DNA of 64,000 nucleotides from Vibrio hepatarius (GCF_001274785.1 NZ_LHPI01000001.1:124001-188000), one strand, 5' to 3'; numbered from the stretch's first letter, positions 28,665-37,569 are shown. Translations and numbers: made by a program. The notes: generated from the letters alone by a model not told the origin.

Positions 28665-30086
28665 ATGACTTATACCGTAGAAAAAATCGGCGGTACATCA
28701 ATGACAGCATTCGATGCTGTACTCGAAAACATCATCCTACGTCCAGAAGAGCACTACAAACGTGCATTTGTGGTGTCTGCGTACGGCGGTATTACCGATG
28801 CGCTATTGGAATGTAAGAAAACCGGCAAGCCTGGCGTTTACCAATTGATTGCGAAGCGGGATGAAGAATGGCGAGAGGCTCTGGATTATGTTGAGAAGCG
28901 TATGCTGTTGACCAACGAAAACATCTTTGCAGACCCAATGAATCGTATGCGAGCGGACAAGTTTATTCGCTCACGTATTTCTGAAGCGAAAAACTGTGTG
29001 ACCAATATTATGGAAACGTGTCAGTACGGCCAGTTTTCGTTGAGACAGTACTTGCCACAGATTCGCGAATTTCTGTCGTCATTGGGTGAAGCACACAGCG
29101 CGTTTAATACTGCGTTAAAGCTGAAAAATATGGGCATCAACGCCACTTTTGTTGACCTATCAGGCTGGGATACACAAACGCCAAAAAGCTTGGATGAAAC
29201 CATTCAAGACGCGTTTGACGGTATCGATATGGACAAAGAACTGCCGATCGTGACGGGTTACGCCTATTGTAAAGAAGGCCTGATGACGACCTACGATCGC
29301 GGCTACAGTGAAATGACGTTCAGTCGAATTGCCTCCATTACTAACGCGGATTTGGCGATCATCCACAAAGAGTATCACTTGAGCTCGGCAGACCCTCGTG
29401 TGGTTGGCCCTGAGAAAGTGTTACCAATTGGTCATACTAACTATGACGTCGCTGACCAGTTAGCAAACTTGGGTATGGAAGCGATTCACCCGAATGCCGC
29501 GGCTGGCCTACGCGAAAGCGGTATTGAGCTGCAAATCAAGAATACTTTTGAGCCAGAGCATCAAGGCACCTTAATCTCAAGTCAGTACAAACCAGACGAA
29601 GACCGCGTTGAGATCATCGCAGGCAAAGAGAAAGTATTTGCTTTGCACTTGTTCGACCAAGCGATGGTTGGCCAGGTGGATAACGTAAGCTGTGAGTTGA
29701 TGGAAATTATCTCAGACGCCCGCGTGAATCTGATTGGTAAAGAGATGAACGCAAACTCAATTACGTACTATTTGGGTGGCAGTGCTGAGAGCCTGAACAA
29801 GGTGCTATACAAAGCCGAAAAACGTTATCCGAAAGCGTCGATCAAAGGACGTATGGTGGCGCTGATCTCTGTGATTGGTTCACAGATTGATACCAACAAA
29901 GCGTTGGCTCAGGGTGTATTGGCACTGATGAACAGCGGTATTACACCAGCAGCGCTGCACTCATCGATGCGTAACGTCAACGTGCAGTTTGTGGTGAGTG
30001 ACAAAGAGTACCAGAAAGCGATTTGTGCCTTACACGAAGAGTTGTTTGCCAAGCAAGACCACATTGCGATTGGTCAAGTCGCTTAA
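28665..30086 (+). CDS. ask: Ectoine-type aspartate kinase
   Basis: Aspartokinase of 473 aa, supplying aspartyl phosphate for ectoine. The kinase motif KIGGTSMTAFDAV is at the start; the catalytic region VDLSGWDTQTPKSLDE and the GYSEMTFSRIA segment follow, with C-terminal ACT domains from about residue 320. It is of the Ask_Ect type found with ectABC, a form regarded as less subject to feedback control. The gene is split from ectC by a repeat and an 83-bp spacer holding a GGGGC/GCCCC hairpin. Confidence 0.93.
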   Translation: MTYTVEKIGGTSMTAFDAVLENIILRPEEHYKRAFVVSAYGGITDALLECKKTGKPGVYQLIAKRDEEWREALDYVEKRMLLTNENIFADPMNRMRADKFIRSRISEAKNCVTNIMETCQYGQFSLRQYLPQIREFLSSLGEAHSAFNTALKLKNMGINATFVDLSGWDTQTPKSLDETIQDAFDGIDMDKELPIVTGYAYCKEGLMTTYDRGYSEMTFSRIASITNADLAIIHKEYHLSSADPRVVGPEKVLPIGHTNYDVADQLANLGMEAIHPNAAAGLRESGIELQIKNTFEPEHQGTLISSQYKPDEDRVEIIAGKEKVFALHLFDQAMVGQVDNVSCELMEIISDARVNLIGKEMNANSITYYLGGSAESLNKVLYKAEKRYPKASIKGRMVALISVIGSQIDTNKALAQGVLALMNSGITPAALHSSMRNVNVQFVVSDKEYQKAICALHEELFAKQDHIAIGQVA

Positions 30087-30119
30087 TCCAGAACAAAAAC
30101 TAATCATCTCCCCCTAACA

Positions 30120-30150
30120 AAAAGGCGATACCTAAAAGGTATCGCCTTTT
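30120..30150 (+). terminator. Terminator after ask
   Basis: Perfect 14-bp stem (30120-30133 and 30137-30150, loop AAA) ending in TTTTCTTT. It can also serve the convergent minus-strand DUF368 gene. Confidence 0.9.
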
Positions 30151-30180
30151 CTTTAATTACTTGTTCTTCGATTGCTTGGT

Positions 30181-31101
30181 TTAGATATCGCGGTTTTCGG
30201 CAAACTTCTCTAAACCGAGAACCAGAGCTATCGCACACACCATCAATACGATGGCGATGCCCAGTTGCGCTGGCTGTGATGTGACTGCTTCAAAATCAAA
30301 AGGCGATAAGTTCTCTTGCAGCAACGGTACTTGCTCACCTTTAGAATTCGTGCGCCATGTCAGCGTTTCTTTCCATGGCCAGATCTTAGGCAGTGTGCCC
30401 AGCATCAAACCGGTCAAGAACACTAAAGTAAAATCGCGAAAGCGTCTTAATAGCCACGACAGTAAATGTGAAAACGTCAGTAAACCGGCTACACAGCCTG
30501 AGAGAAACAGCGCCAGAATCGAGATATCAAACGACTTCACCGCGCCAAGCACGGGGGTATACATACCGATAAGCAGCAAAATGAAACTACCCGAAATACC
30601 CGGTAAGATCATCGCACAAATCGCGATCGAGCCCGCCAGCAACACGTTAAGGCTTGTTGGCTCCATATGCAGAGGTTTTAGTACCGTAATGCTATACGCG
30701 AATGCGACGCCGAGCAGTAGGAAGACAAAGCGGCTAAGCGTGCGCTGTTCGACCTGTTTAAGCATGTGAAACACCGAGACCAAAATCAGACCAAAGAAGA
30801 ATGACCATAGTGGGATCGGGTGAGTGACTAATAACCAAGAGATTAATTTCGCCAAGGTGGCAATGCTGATGAAAATACCACCAAACAGTGAGATCAAGAA
30901 TAAGCCATTGATGTGATTGAATGCGGCTTTGAAGCCATCACGCTTCCAGATACCTAAGAGACTAGGGTTAACGCGTCGAATGCTTTCGAGCAGAGTGTCG
31001 TAAATGCCAGTAATAAAAGCGATAGTGCCACCTGAAACGCCTGGTACTACGTCAGCAGCGCCCATCGCTACCCCTTTCAGGAAAGTCGTAAAATAGTTCA
31101 T
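30181..31101 (-). CDS. popT: DUF368 membrane protein, undecaprenyl-phosphate translocase type
   Basis: Polytopic inner-membrane protein, 306 aa, with about eight to nine hydrophobic helices. The DUF368 signature GVAMGAADVVPGVSGGTIAFITGIYDTLLESI opens the protein and recurs in shortened form (ILPGISGSFILLLIGMY) near the middle, as expected for an internal duplication. DUF368 proteins were recently shown in Vibrio cholerae and other bacteria to return the cell-wall lipid carrier C55-P to the cytoplasmic side (PopT). The function here is by family only; the gene symbol follows that work. Confidence 0.85.
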   Translation of the reverse strand: MNYFTTFLKGVAMGAADVVPGVSGGTIAFITGIYDTLLESIRRVNPSLLGIWKRDGFKAAFNHINGLFLISLFGGIFISIATLAKLISWLLVTHPIPLWSFFFGLILVSVFHMLKQVEQRTLSRFVFLLLGVAFAYSITVLKPLHMEPTSLNVLLAGSIAICAMILPGISGSFILLLIGMYTPVLGAVKSFDISILALFLSGCVAGLLTFSHLLSWLLRRFRDFTLVFLTGLMLGTLPKIWPWKETLTWRTNSKGEQVPLLQENLSPFDFEAVTSQPAQLGIAIVLMVCAIALVLGLEKFAENRDI

Positions 31102-31224
31102 GCTACTCGGTTGATAAAGTTAGGTGCTACGAGTATATCGACTCTAAGTTAAAAAAAGTATGAAAAATATTAAACTGATAGAAGCATTTATAAGAATCTT
31201 GTTTAATATTGTTTTGCAATTTAT

Positions 31225-31250
31225 TCGCAAATTGCAATTTCATTTTGCAT
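31225..31250. promoter_or_regulatory. Two tandem LuxO-like binding sites
   Basis: Two adjacent 13-mers, TCGCAAATTGCAA (31225-31237) and TTTCATTTTGCAT (31238-31250), match the LuxO motif I recall, TTGCAWWWTGCAA, at 12 and 11 of 13 positions. They lie about 90-110 bp before the small RNA start, a normal place for a sigma-54 activator. LuxO binding is inferred. Confidence 0.7.
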
Positions 31251-31310
31251 TCTGGTAACTCAATCCGCATAAAAAACGTGTGTTTCACTGCAAATATAGG
31301 CTTTAAAAAG

Positions 31311-31326
31311 TTGGCACGCATACTGC
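31311..31326 (+). promoter_or_regulatory. Sigma-54 promoter of qrr
   Basis: TTGGCACGCATACTGC: the -24 GG (31313-31314) and -12 GC (31325-31326) are ten bases apart, the strict sigma-54 spacing. Counting twelve bases on gives base 31338, exactly the first base of the conserved small RNA sequence. Confidence 0.9.
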
Positions 31327-31337
31327 ATTAATACAAA

Positions 31338-31445
31338 TGACCCTTTTTAAGCCGAGGGTCACCTAGCCAACTGACGTTGTTAGTGAATGCATTTTGTTCA
31401 CACAATATATAAGCCAATCGACTTTTGCGATTGGCTCTTTTTTTA
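31338..31445 (+). ncRNA. qrr: Qrr quorum-regulatory small RNA
   Basis: About 105 nt, starting TGACCC with a 5' hairpin (TGACCC/GGGTCA), followed by the highly conserved Qrr core CCTAGCCAACTGACGTTGT and TAGTGAA that pairs with luxR/hapR-type mRNAs, and ending in a strong terminator (AGCCAATCG/CGATTGGCT plus T-run, 31412-31445). Qrr RNAs act with Hfq at low cell density to repress the LuxR/HapR master regulator and to activate aphA. Which Qrr paralogue this is cannot be said from the window; luxO is not adjacent, so it is probably not the qrr1 locus. Confidence 0.93.
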
Positions 31446-31792
31446 CCTGAAATTCGTCCAAACCACATTTAATTCATCATGTTAGGTAACTTGAACGTGC
31501 TTCAAGTTTACACCTGTCAAGCGCACGTTTTTACAGCCTAGGCTCGACAAATTGCTCTAACTCCATTAATAATGTCGCCTTTCGTTTGGTGCCCACGATG
31601 AAAAATCGGGGTATTGCTGTTGAAATGGAGTGGGAGTCCCCGCTGTAGAGAGGAAACTTTTCAATAGAGAAATTTTAATAATCGCATAGGAAAATCGCGC
31701 GACTTTCGCGTGTGCTTGCACCTAGCGATGAGCCAGTTTCAATGGCTCTTAACTCATTAGGGAAGATGAGTGACGAACAATAAAGAGGTTAT
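31446..31792 (+). promoter_or_regulatory. gltS upstream region with competing hairpins
   Basis: No gene is seen in these 347 bp. A perfect hairpin AACTTGAA/TTCAAGTT (31488-31508) shares its right half of loop and left arm with a second stem AACGTGC/GCACGTT (31494-31500, 31523-31529) that is followed by five T. The two cannot form together. Closer to gltS are GAGCCA/TGGCTC (from 31729) and ACTCAT/ATGAGT (from 31752) stems. This could be a leader with attenuation or simply a backup terminator after qrr. Confidence 0.4.
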
Positions 31793-33019
31793 ATGAATCA
31801 GATAATTTCAATTGGACCGTTAGAATCTTTCTTAATCGCCATCAGCGTTCTATTCTTAGGTCACTTTGTCAATTCTAAGCTACCGATACTAAAGAAATTC
31901 AACATCCCAGAGCCCATTGTAGGTGGCTTAATTGTTGCCGTTTTTATTACCTTTATGCATTTCAATGGGGTGGATTTAGAATTTTCGCTTCCGCTGCAAA
32001 ACGTATTTATGCTGATGTTTTTCAGCACCGTTGGCCTTGCGGCGAACTACACGCAGTTGATGAAAGGTGGCGCTAAAGTCTTTGTTTTCCTAGCGGTCGC
32101 ATCGTTTTACATCATTATCCAAAATGGGGTAGGCGTTTCATTGGCGACGGCGTTGGGGCTCGATCCTTTGATGGGCTTAATCGCAGGCTCGATTACGCTC
32201 TCTGGCGGGCACGGAACTGGCGCGGCGTGGTCAACAACGTTTACCGAAAACTATGGCTTGAGCAATACGCTTGAGATCGCGATGGCGTCAGCGACATTTG
32301 GCCTGATCATTGGCGGTATTATCGGTAGTCCAGTGGCGCAGAAACTGGTTGATAAGAACAACTTCGAGTCCGAGTATGGCCGTGGTACGCAAACTCACCA
32401 GAAGTTCCCAGAAGTCATTACCTACAATGAGTACGAAGAAGACAAAGTCACAGCGAAGAAAGTGATAGAAGTACTGTTTATTCTGCTGATTTGTGTCACG
32501 GGTGCGAAATACCTAGAGCAATGGGTTAGCAGCTTTGAAGTCAAATGGTTGATGATTCCAGATTTTGTTTACGCGCTATTTATCGGCGTGTTCATCACCA
32601 ACATTCTTGAAGTGACGAAACTGCATAAAGTGAATGCGGAAACCATCGATATTTTGGGCACGGTGGCGTTGTCGCTGTTCTTGGCGATGGCGTTGATGAG
32701 CTTAAAGCTTTGGAACATTTTCGACCTTGCGATTCCATTCTTGGTCATTTTGGCGGTGCAATCTGTCGTGCTCGGTATCTTTGCCTACTTCGTGACGTTC
32801 AAAGTGATGGGGTCTAACTACGATGCTGCCGTGATCGCTGGTGGTCACTGCGGTTTTGGCTTAGGCGCGACGCCAACAGCAGTAATGAATATGGGCTCAA
32901 TCGTGAATAAATTTGGCCCTTCACCACAAGCGTTTATGGTGGTGCCTATCGTTGGCGCGTTCTTTATCGATATCGTCAACCTAGTGATTCTACAAGGCTA
33001 CATCTCTTTCCTCGGGTAG
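31793..33019 (+). CDS. gltS: Sodium/glutamate symporter GltS
   Basis: Inner-membrane Na+-coupled glutamate importer, 408 aa, about ten to twelve helices. The N-terminal half has KFNIPEPIVGGLIVA and the GSITLSGGHGTGAAWSTTF re-entrant loop; the second half repeats the theme in VIAGGHCGFGLGATPTAVMNM. These inverted glycine-rich loops are the GltS hallmark. Preceded by AAAGAGGTTAT. Confidence 0.95.
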   Translation: MNQIISIGPLESFLIAISVLFLGHFVNSKLPILKKFNIPEPIVGGLIVAVFITFMHFNGVDLEFSLPLQNVFMLMFFSTVGLAANYTQLMKGGAKVFVFLAVASFYIIIQNGVGVSLATALGLDPLMGLIAGSITLSGGHGTGAAWSTTFTENYGLSNTLEIAMASATFGLIIGGIIGSPVAQKLVDKNNFESEYGRGTQTHQKFPEVITYNEYEEDKVTAKKVIEVLFILLICVTGAKYLEQWVSSFEVKWLMIPDFVYALFIGVFITNILEVTKLHKVNAETIDILGTVALSLFLAMALMSLKLWNIFDLAIPFLVILAVQSVVLGIFAYFVTFKVMGSNYDAAVIAGGHCGFGLGATPTAVMNMGSIVNKFGPSPQAFMVVPIVGAFFIDIVNLVILQGYISFLG

Positions 33020-33036
33020 TTGAGTCAGCTGCAAAT

Positions 33037-33070
33037 AAAAACGCCCTGTTGGTGACAACAGGGCGTTTTT
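33037..33070 (+). terminator. Bidirectional terminator after gltS
   Basis: Perfect 15-bp stem (33037-33051 and 33056-33070, loop GTGA) with A-run on one side and T-run on the other, between two convergent genes. Confidence 0.92.
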
Positions 33071-33083
33071 TGTTAGGTGTTAT

Positions 33084-33821
33084 TTACTTGAGTCTCAATC
33101 GAGTGCCATCAAATTTAAAATGACTGAGTAAATCCTTGGCGTTGGTTTTACCTGGTTCGTTAAATTTCACACCGTATTTGGCGTACTGCATCGAACGTTG
33201 TAAGTTGCACACCGTTCCGTATAGCGGTTCAAACGAACTGACTCGACCTGATTTGATTAATACGTAAAGCGCGATCTCTTCACCGATTTGGAAAGTGTGG
33301 TTGAGTGGAGAAGTTATAAATCGGCAGCCGCTTTTCGATAAATCACGAATCTCGCAGTCAAATTTTCTACCTTCAGAGACAACTTTCGCTTCCAAGTTAA
33401 CTTCAAATCTCGGCTCCTTACGCAGTTGAGAAACCTGCATGGTCGGCGGGATTGAAAGCATCACCATCGGCAAAGGGTCTTTGACAATGTGGTGTATCTG
33501 GCTACGAAAATGAATCACTGCCCCTTCACCTCGCGGTGATATTGCCCTAATCGTCGACCAAAAGCCCTCTTGGAAGAAGTGATCAAGGTCTGTCTCCGGT
33601 ACTTTGTCAGGCAACTCCGCAAGAATCATACTGCTCGAATGCGTGCCGATAAAAGCCGTTTTACAACGAAAGGTCATGCCAACTGGTGTCGTGATACCCA
33701 TAGTAAGTTCGCCGCCATGTTCGATCATGGCTAAGGCATCAGCACTATGGACGGTGGTGACACTTCTGTCTTTACTCTCGGGATGTGAATCCTGGTCCTT
33801 CTCTACCGCTTGGGTATTCAT
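33084..33821 (-). CDS. PilZ-domain cyclic-di-GMP-binding protein
   Basis: Cytoplasmic protein of 245 aa. The C-terminal PilZ domain has both ligand motifs, RKEPR (Arg134-Arg138) and DLSKSG (Asp160-Gly165), so c-di-GMP binding is likely. The N-terminal 125 residues resemble the YcgR-type flagellar brake partner domain (TPVGMTFRCKTAFIGTHSSSMILAELP). The target process is unknown; motility or surface attachment is the usual one. Confidence 0.9.
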   Translation of the reverse strand: MNTQAVEKDQDSHPESKDRSVTTVHSADALAMIEHGGELTMGITTPVGMTFRCKTAFIGTHSSSMILAELPDKVPETDLDHFFQEGFWSTIRAISPRGEGAVIHFRSQIHHIVKDPLPMVMLSIPPTMQVSQLRKEPRFEVNLEAKVVSEGRKFDCEIRDLSKSGCRFITSPLNHTFQIGEEIALYVLIKSGRVSSFEPLYGTVCNLQRSMQYAKYGVKFNEPGKTNAKDLLSHFKFDGTRLRLK

Positions 33822-33981
33822 CTAGTCTCCCTTTATCCCGCGTGTTATGTTTTTAATTAACGGGAAGATATCGTTAGTCATAATGCTATGAGCGATATAA
33901 ATTTTATGTATAGCCAGTCATTAGTTCAAACATCAAATTGCCTCATTTATTTGAACTATGTATCAGTTTTAGGAGTTTCAC

Positions 33982-34260
33982 ATGTCTAAAGTCCTTTTTT
34001 TTGAACCAGATAGCTCGCAATTTCGCGTCCACTTAGAGGGAGATTACTACGCAATCGTCAAATTTGAAGTTGAAAACGGCGTTTATGTCATCACTTCAAC
34101 TAAGGTTCCAGAAGAACTCAGAGGTAAAGGTTACGGCAAAGTGATGATGGAAGCGGTACTGCCTGAACTGGAAAAAATGGCGGTTAAAGTGAAGCCAGTT
34201 TGCAGCTACGTTGTCCACTATCTTGAACGTAATCCTCAGTGGGCTCATCTTAAAGTTTAG
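33982..34260 (+). CDS. Small GNAT-like N-acetyltransferase
   Basis: Protein of 92 aa, of the short YjdJ-type (one-domain) GNAT family. The acetyl-CoA loop is VPEELRGKGYGKVMMEAVL (residues 42-60), followed by CSYVVHYLERNPQW, typical of these minimal enzymes. Ribosome site AGGAG is clear. Substrate unknown. The next gene starts one base after its stop, suggesting coupling. Confidence 0.85.
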   Translation: MSKVLFFEPDSSQFRVHLEGDYYAIVKFEVENGVYVITSTKVPEELRGKGYGKVMMEAVLPELEKMAVKVKPVCSYVVHYLERNPQWAHLKV

Positions 34261-34261
34261 T

Positions 34262-35233
34262 ATGGCACATATGAATTATTTGGCTGTCGTTGAGCAACTT
34301 GGTTTTCGTACTCTTCATCGATGTGAAAAACTGCAAGTTTTATGGGGTGGCTACGGTGAGTTGGTTCGGCTATTTGTTGATGACAGTAGCATCGTCATCA
34401 AGCATGTGCGCCTGCCCAAACCGGATTCACATCCAAGGGGCTGGAACACCGACTTATCGCATAAACGCAAGCTGAAATCGTATCAAGTGGAACTGTGTTG
34501 GTATCAACACTATGTCGCCCAGCTCAATGCTAATAGCCCTGCGCCCAACGCTTTGTGGGTTGAACAGCATGAAAATGAATGGCTACTGGTGATGGAAGAC
34601 CTCAAACAACGTGGCTTTAGTCAGGTGATAACCCAAGCAAAACCTATTCATTTGTGCGCGTGTTTGCGTTGGTTGGCCTATTTTCATGCTCAGCATATCC
34701 AAGTGGATGCGAGCGGACTCTGGGAGACGGGCACATACTGGCATTTGGCAACTCGGCCTGACGAACTCGATGCTCTCGAAGACCAAACGCTGAAAGCGGC
34801 AGCGAAGCGGATAGACCAAGTATTAAAACACTCGCCATATCCAACCTTGGTTCACGGCGATGCCAAGTTGGCGAACTTCTGCTTTACCGAGCAAGGTGAC
34901 CGAGCTGCAGCGGTAGATTTTCAATACGTCGGAGCCGGATGTGCGATGAAAGACGTTGCGTTATTTATGAGTAGCGCCGTTACGCCCGATGAATGTCAGG
35001 CAACCGAACAATGGCTGCTGGATGAATATTTTAAACATCTTAGGCAGGCGTTAATTGAATTGCGGCCGGAGCTTGACGCAAGGGGCGTCGAGCAAAGTTG
35101 GCGACCACTATTTGCTATCGCGTGGACTGATTTCCAGCGCTTTGTCAAAGGGTGGAGCCCAAATCATTGGAAAATCAATGCTTACACCGAAGCGCTAAAA
35201 GATAAAGCGCTACGACAACTTAAGGCTTACTGA
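34262..35233 (+). CDS. Choline/aminoglycoside kinase-like phosphotransferase
   Basis: Protein of 323 aa with the APH/choline kinase fold (EcKinase-like). The catalytic loop is LVHGDAKLANFCF (about residues 197-209) and the metal-binding Asp follows in AAAVDFQYVGAG; a nucleotide-binding Lys may be in IVIKHVRLP. An in-frame ATG nine bases further in is an alternative start. The substrate is unknown; no antibiotic resistance is implied by the sequence. Translationally coupled to the small acetyltransferase gene. Confidence 0.8.
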   Translation: MAHMNYLAVVEQLGFRTLHRCEKLQVLWGGYGELVRLFVDDSSIVIKHVRLPKPDSHPRGWNTDLSHKRKLKSYQVELCWYQHYVAQLNANSPAPNALWVEQHENEWLLVMEDLKQRGFSQVITQAKPIHLCACLRWLAYFHAQHIQVDASGLWETGTYWHLATRPDELDALEDQTLKAAAKRIDQVLKHSPYPTLVHGDAKLANFCFTEQGDRAAAVDFQYVGAGCAMKDVALFMSSAVTPDECQATEQWLLDEYFKHLRQALIELRPELDARGVEQSWRPLFAIAWTDFQRFVKGWSPNHWKINAYTEALKDKALRQLKAY

Positions 35234-35260
35234 GTAGTAAGTCTGATTTCTTACTAGCGT

Positions 35261-36658
35261 TTATTCAGTTGTGGTTGAGCCGGTATTGGCGGCTCTTAGA
35301 ATAAACGTCTGTTGATACTGAGAAGACGTCACGCTGCTTTGAAGATAGCTATGATGCAGCATTAAGATCGATTGAACGATTTTGGTGCCAATTCCGAGTG
35401 AGCCGCTCTCAGCTCCCTCTTCAACTCGGTTCGATAAGCTGAAATGAACACGGGATTTGTCTCCGCTCAAACGTGCTTGGCAGTTTACCTCTGAGTCTGT
35501 TGGGCTGTGGCGCAGTGCATTCTCCATTAAGTTGAGTATCAGCCGTTCAAGCAATCCTTTGTCTCCGACGGTTTGCATTTCGTTATCCATCTCGAGCTTC
35601 AACGTCACGCCTTTGCGCTCAAACGGAGGTCGCATTGTCTCGGCGCACTCTGAGATCAATGCTGCCAAGTCTACTGGGCGATAATCGTAATTGGGTGTTG
35701 GCGCTTCTTGCTTGGCGATAGCCAACAACGAGTGCAATTGCTCGGAGAGTTTTTCTGCGTTGCGGTAGGCGACTTCAATCAACGGATTAGATTTGGGGTG
35801 TTGAAAGCGCCACGTTTCGATGTAACCCAATACACTCGACAGTGGTGTTTTTAAGTCATGGCTAAGTTGCAATAAGCTTTGACGGCGATGTTCAGCTTGA
35901 TACTCCAGCTGCAAAAACTGTTGCTGGATATGCTTTGCCATTAAATGAAAAGAATGTGCAATCGGCACCAGCTCTGGCACTTGTCGAGTAAAGTCTGCTT
36001 GCAGGCGAAAGTCGTGCTCTGCTTGTTTCTGCAGTTGATTCGTTACTCGTTCGATAGGGCGCAGCAAGCTACGTTTGACCAACCAGTACGCGCCGATGGC
36101 AAAGCCAATGATCGAAACTAATACCAACCCAGCGAGGGCCATGTACGGCGTATCAACTTGCGCATTCGCGATCGCTGTATGCCGCGTACTGCCTATCACC
36201 ACGTAGAGATAGCCGACCGTTGAACCAAGTTCTTCGATAGCCGCCACCGAAAATACTTTATGCTCACCACGATTACGTGGGTCTTCGCCTAAGATGGGAA
36301 AGGGTTGGTTGTTTAGGAATTGTTTGATTGGAGCTAGGTCGACAGCCTCCATCATTTCTGTCCCTTCCGGCGCTGCGTGGGTAGTGATATTACCTTGGCT
36401 ATCAAGGAAATAAATTTCGAAATCGGGCCCAAGGAGCATCAAGGTGTGGAAAATGGCCTTCAACGCTTTGGGGTTGTAATCCGTACCTATCATTAACGGA
36501 TTATCATCGCGCATGTGACTGGCGAGCTCTTTGTGCAGGCTTTGTTTAGTGCCTTGTTCAATGGTTTCTTTTTGCCAGTGATAAGTGAGCAAAATCGCAA
36601 CCGAGGCCAAACAAAACCATAAACTGGTGAAAACGACTAAGCGGGATTTAAAGCTCAT
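35261..36658 (-). CDS. Sensor histidine kinase
   Basis: Membrane histidine kinase, 465 aa. Transmembrane helices at about 8-27 and 172-194 enclose a periplasmic sensor of about 145 residues; a HAMP-like linker follows. The H-box is LLQLSHDLKTPLSSV with phospho-acceptor His267, the N-box LILNLMENALRHSP and a G-box near SLGIGTKIV. It is encoded just after its response regulator and probably phosphorylates it. The signal sensed is unknown. Confidence 0.92.
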   Translation of the reverse strand: MSFKSRLVVFTSLWFCLASVAILLTYHWQKETIEQGTKQSLHKELASHMRDDNPLMIGTDYNPKALKAIFHTLMLLGPDFEIYFLDSQGNITTHAAPEGTEMMEAVDLAPIKQFLNNQPFPILGEDPRNRGEHKVFSVAAIEELGSTVGYLYVVIGSTRHTAIANAQVDTPYMALAGLVLVSIIGFAIGAYWLVKRSLLRPIERVTNQLQKQAEHDFRLQADFTRQVPELVPIAHSFHLMAKHIQQQFLQLEYQAEHRRQSLLQLSHDLKTPLSSVLGYIETWRFQHPKSNPLIEVAYRNAEKLSEQLHSLLAIAKQEAPTPNYDYRPVDLAALISECAETMRPPFERKGVTLKLEMDNEMQTVGDKGLLERLILNLMENALRHSPTDSEVNCQARLSGDKSRVHFSLSNRVEEGAESGSLGIGTKIVQSILMLHHSYLQSSVTSSQYQQTFILRAANTGSTTTE

Positions 36659-36685
36659 TTGCTTTACCTCTCCAAACCACAGGGG

Positions 36686-37423
36686 TTACTGCTGTGGTTG
36701 AAATTTATAGCCCACTCCCCACACCGTCTGAATGAAGTGGTGCTGTGAGTCAGACAAAGATAACTTGCGCCGCAATCGGTTGATGGTGCTGCACACCGTG
36801 TGGTGATAGCCAGAATGATGGGTATGCCAGACGTAATCGAGCAACTCATCCTTGCTGTAGACTCTACCGGGACGAGAGGCAAGAAATTGAAGCAAAGTAA
36901 ACTCAGTAGCCGTCAGCGTGATCTCGTGGTTATTCAGTGATACTTGGTGCAATTCGGGCAGTATTTTCAATGCGCCAAACGTCATAGCATCGGTCGCGCT
37001 TGCTGTCTCTTTTTCCACTGTCGTATCCGTGCTTTGCTTGAGTCGACGCAGCACATTTCGCACTCTGGCTTGAAACTCCAAGACACTGAAGGGTTTGGTG
37101 ATGTAATCATCGACACCCGCTTCCAACCCTTCAACTTTGTCCATTTCTGCGTCTTGGGCGGTCAGTATTAACACCGGACTCCAATCTTGCTGTTGGCGCA
37201 GGGCATGGCAAATGTCTAAGCCGTCGCCGTCTGGCAAGCCTCGGTCAAGCACCAGCAAATCAAAAGGCTGTTGCCGGTACTGAGCTTTTGCCTCTGCGAC
37301 CGTGGTTGCCCGAGACACACGGTGTCCTTGAAACTTAAGGTGTATCTGCACCAGCTCCGCCAAGTCATCGTCGTCTTCTACCAGCAAAATGTTGGCGACT
37401 GCATTGTCCGCTTGTCGTTCCAT
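36686..37423 (-). CDS. OmpR-family response regulator
   Basis: Response regulator of 245 aa from the ATG at 37423 (GGGAAAGG upstream); the open frame reaches 13 codons further but lacks a better site. Receiver domain with EDDDD, phospho-acceptor Asp60 (LLVLDRGLPDGDG) and Lys110 (YITKPFS); C-terminal winged helix (LTATEFTLLQFLASRPGRVYSKDELLDYVW). It lies upstream of the kinase gene and next to two spondin-domain genes, which may be its targets. Confidence 0.93.
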   Translation of the reverse strand: MERQADNAVANILLVEDDDDLAELVQIHLKFQGHRVSRATTVAEAKAQYRQQPFDLLVLDRGLPDGDGLDICHALRQQQDWSPVLILTAQDAEMDKVEGLEAGVDDYITKPFSVLEFQARVRNVLRRLKQSTDTTVEKETASATDAMTFGALKILPELHQVSLNNHEITLTATEFTLLQFLASRPGRVYSKDELLDYVWHTHHSGYHHTVCSTINRLRRKLSLSDSQHHFIQTVWGVGYKFQPQQ

Positions 37424-37513
37424 AAACCTTTCCCTGTGCTTGAGTTTTATCCCTCTGCACATGACCGGATTTATTTAGGCTTTCTTTCACTAAAACCTTA
37501 ATAAAGTCATGGT

Positions 37514-37538
37514 TAATAAAGAGCCCGACGAAAGGCTC
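37514..37538 (-). terminator. Possible terminator after the spondin genes
   Basis: On the minus strand GAGCC and GGCTC arms with an eight-base loop are followed by TTTATTAA, just after the stop of the second spondin gene. The stem is only five pairs, so the call is modest. Confidence 0.55.
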
Positions 37539-37569
37539 CTTGGAAAGTTCGACAACAGACAAGTAAACA

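Noticed and set aside
30251..30769. Open frame of 172 codons on the plus strand over the DUF368 gene
   Set aside because: Complement of a membrane protein gene; no ribosome site and no recognisable motif.
31127..31321. Minus-strand open frame of 64 codons upstream of qrr
   Set aside because: It covers the LuxO-like sites and sigma-54 promoter, is AT-rich and has no coding character.
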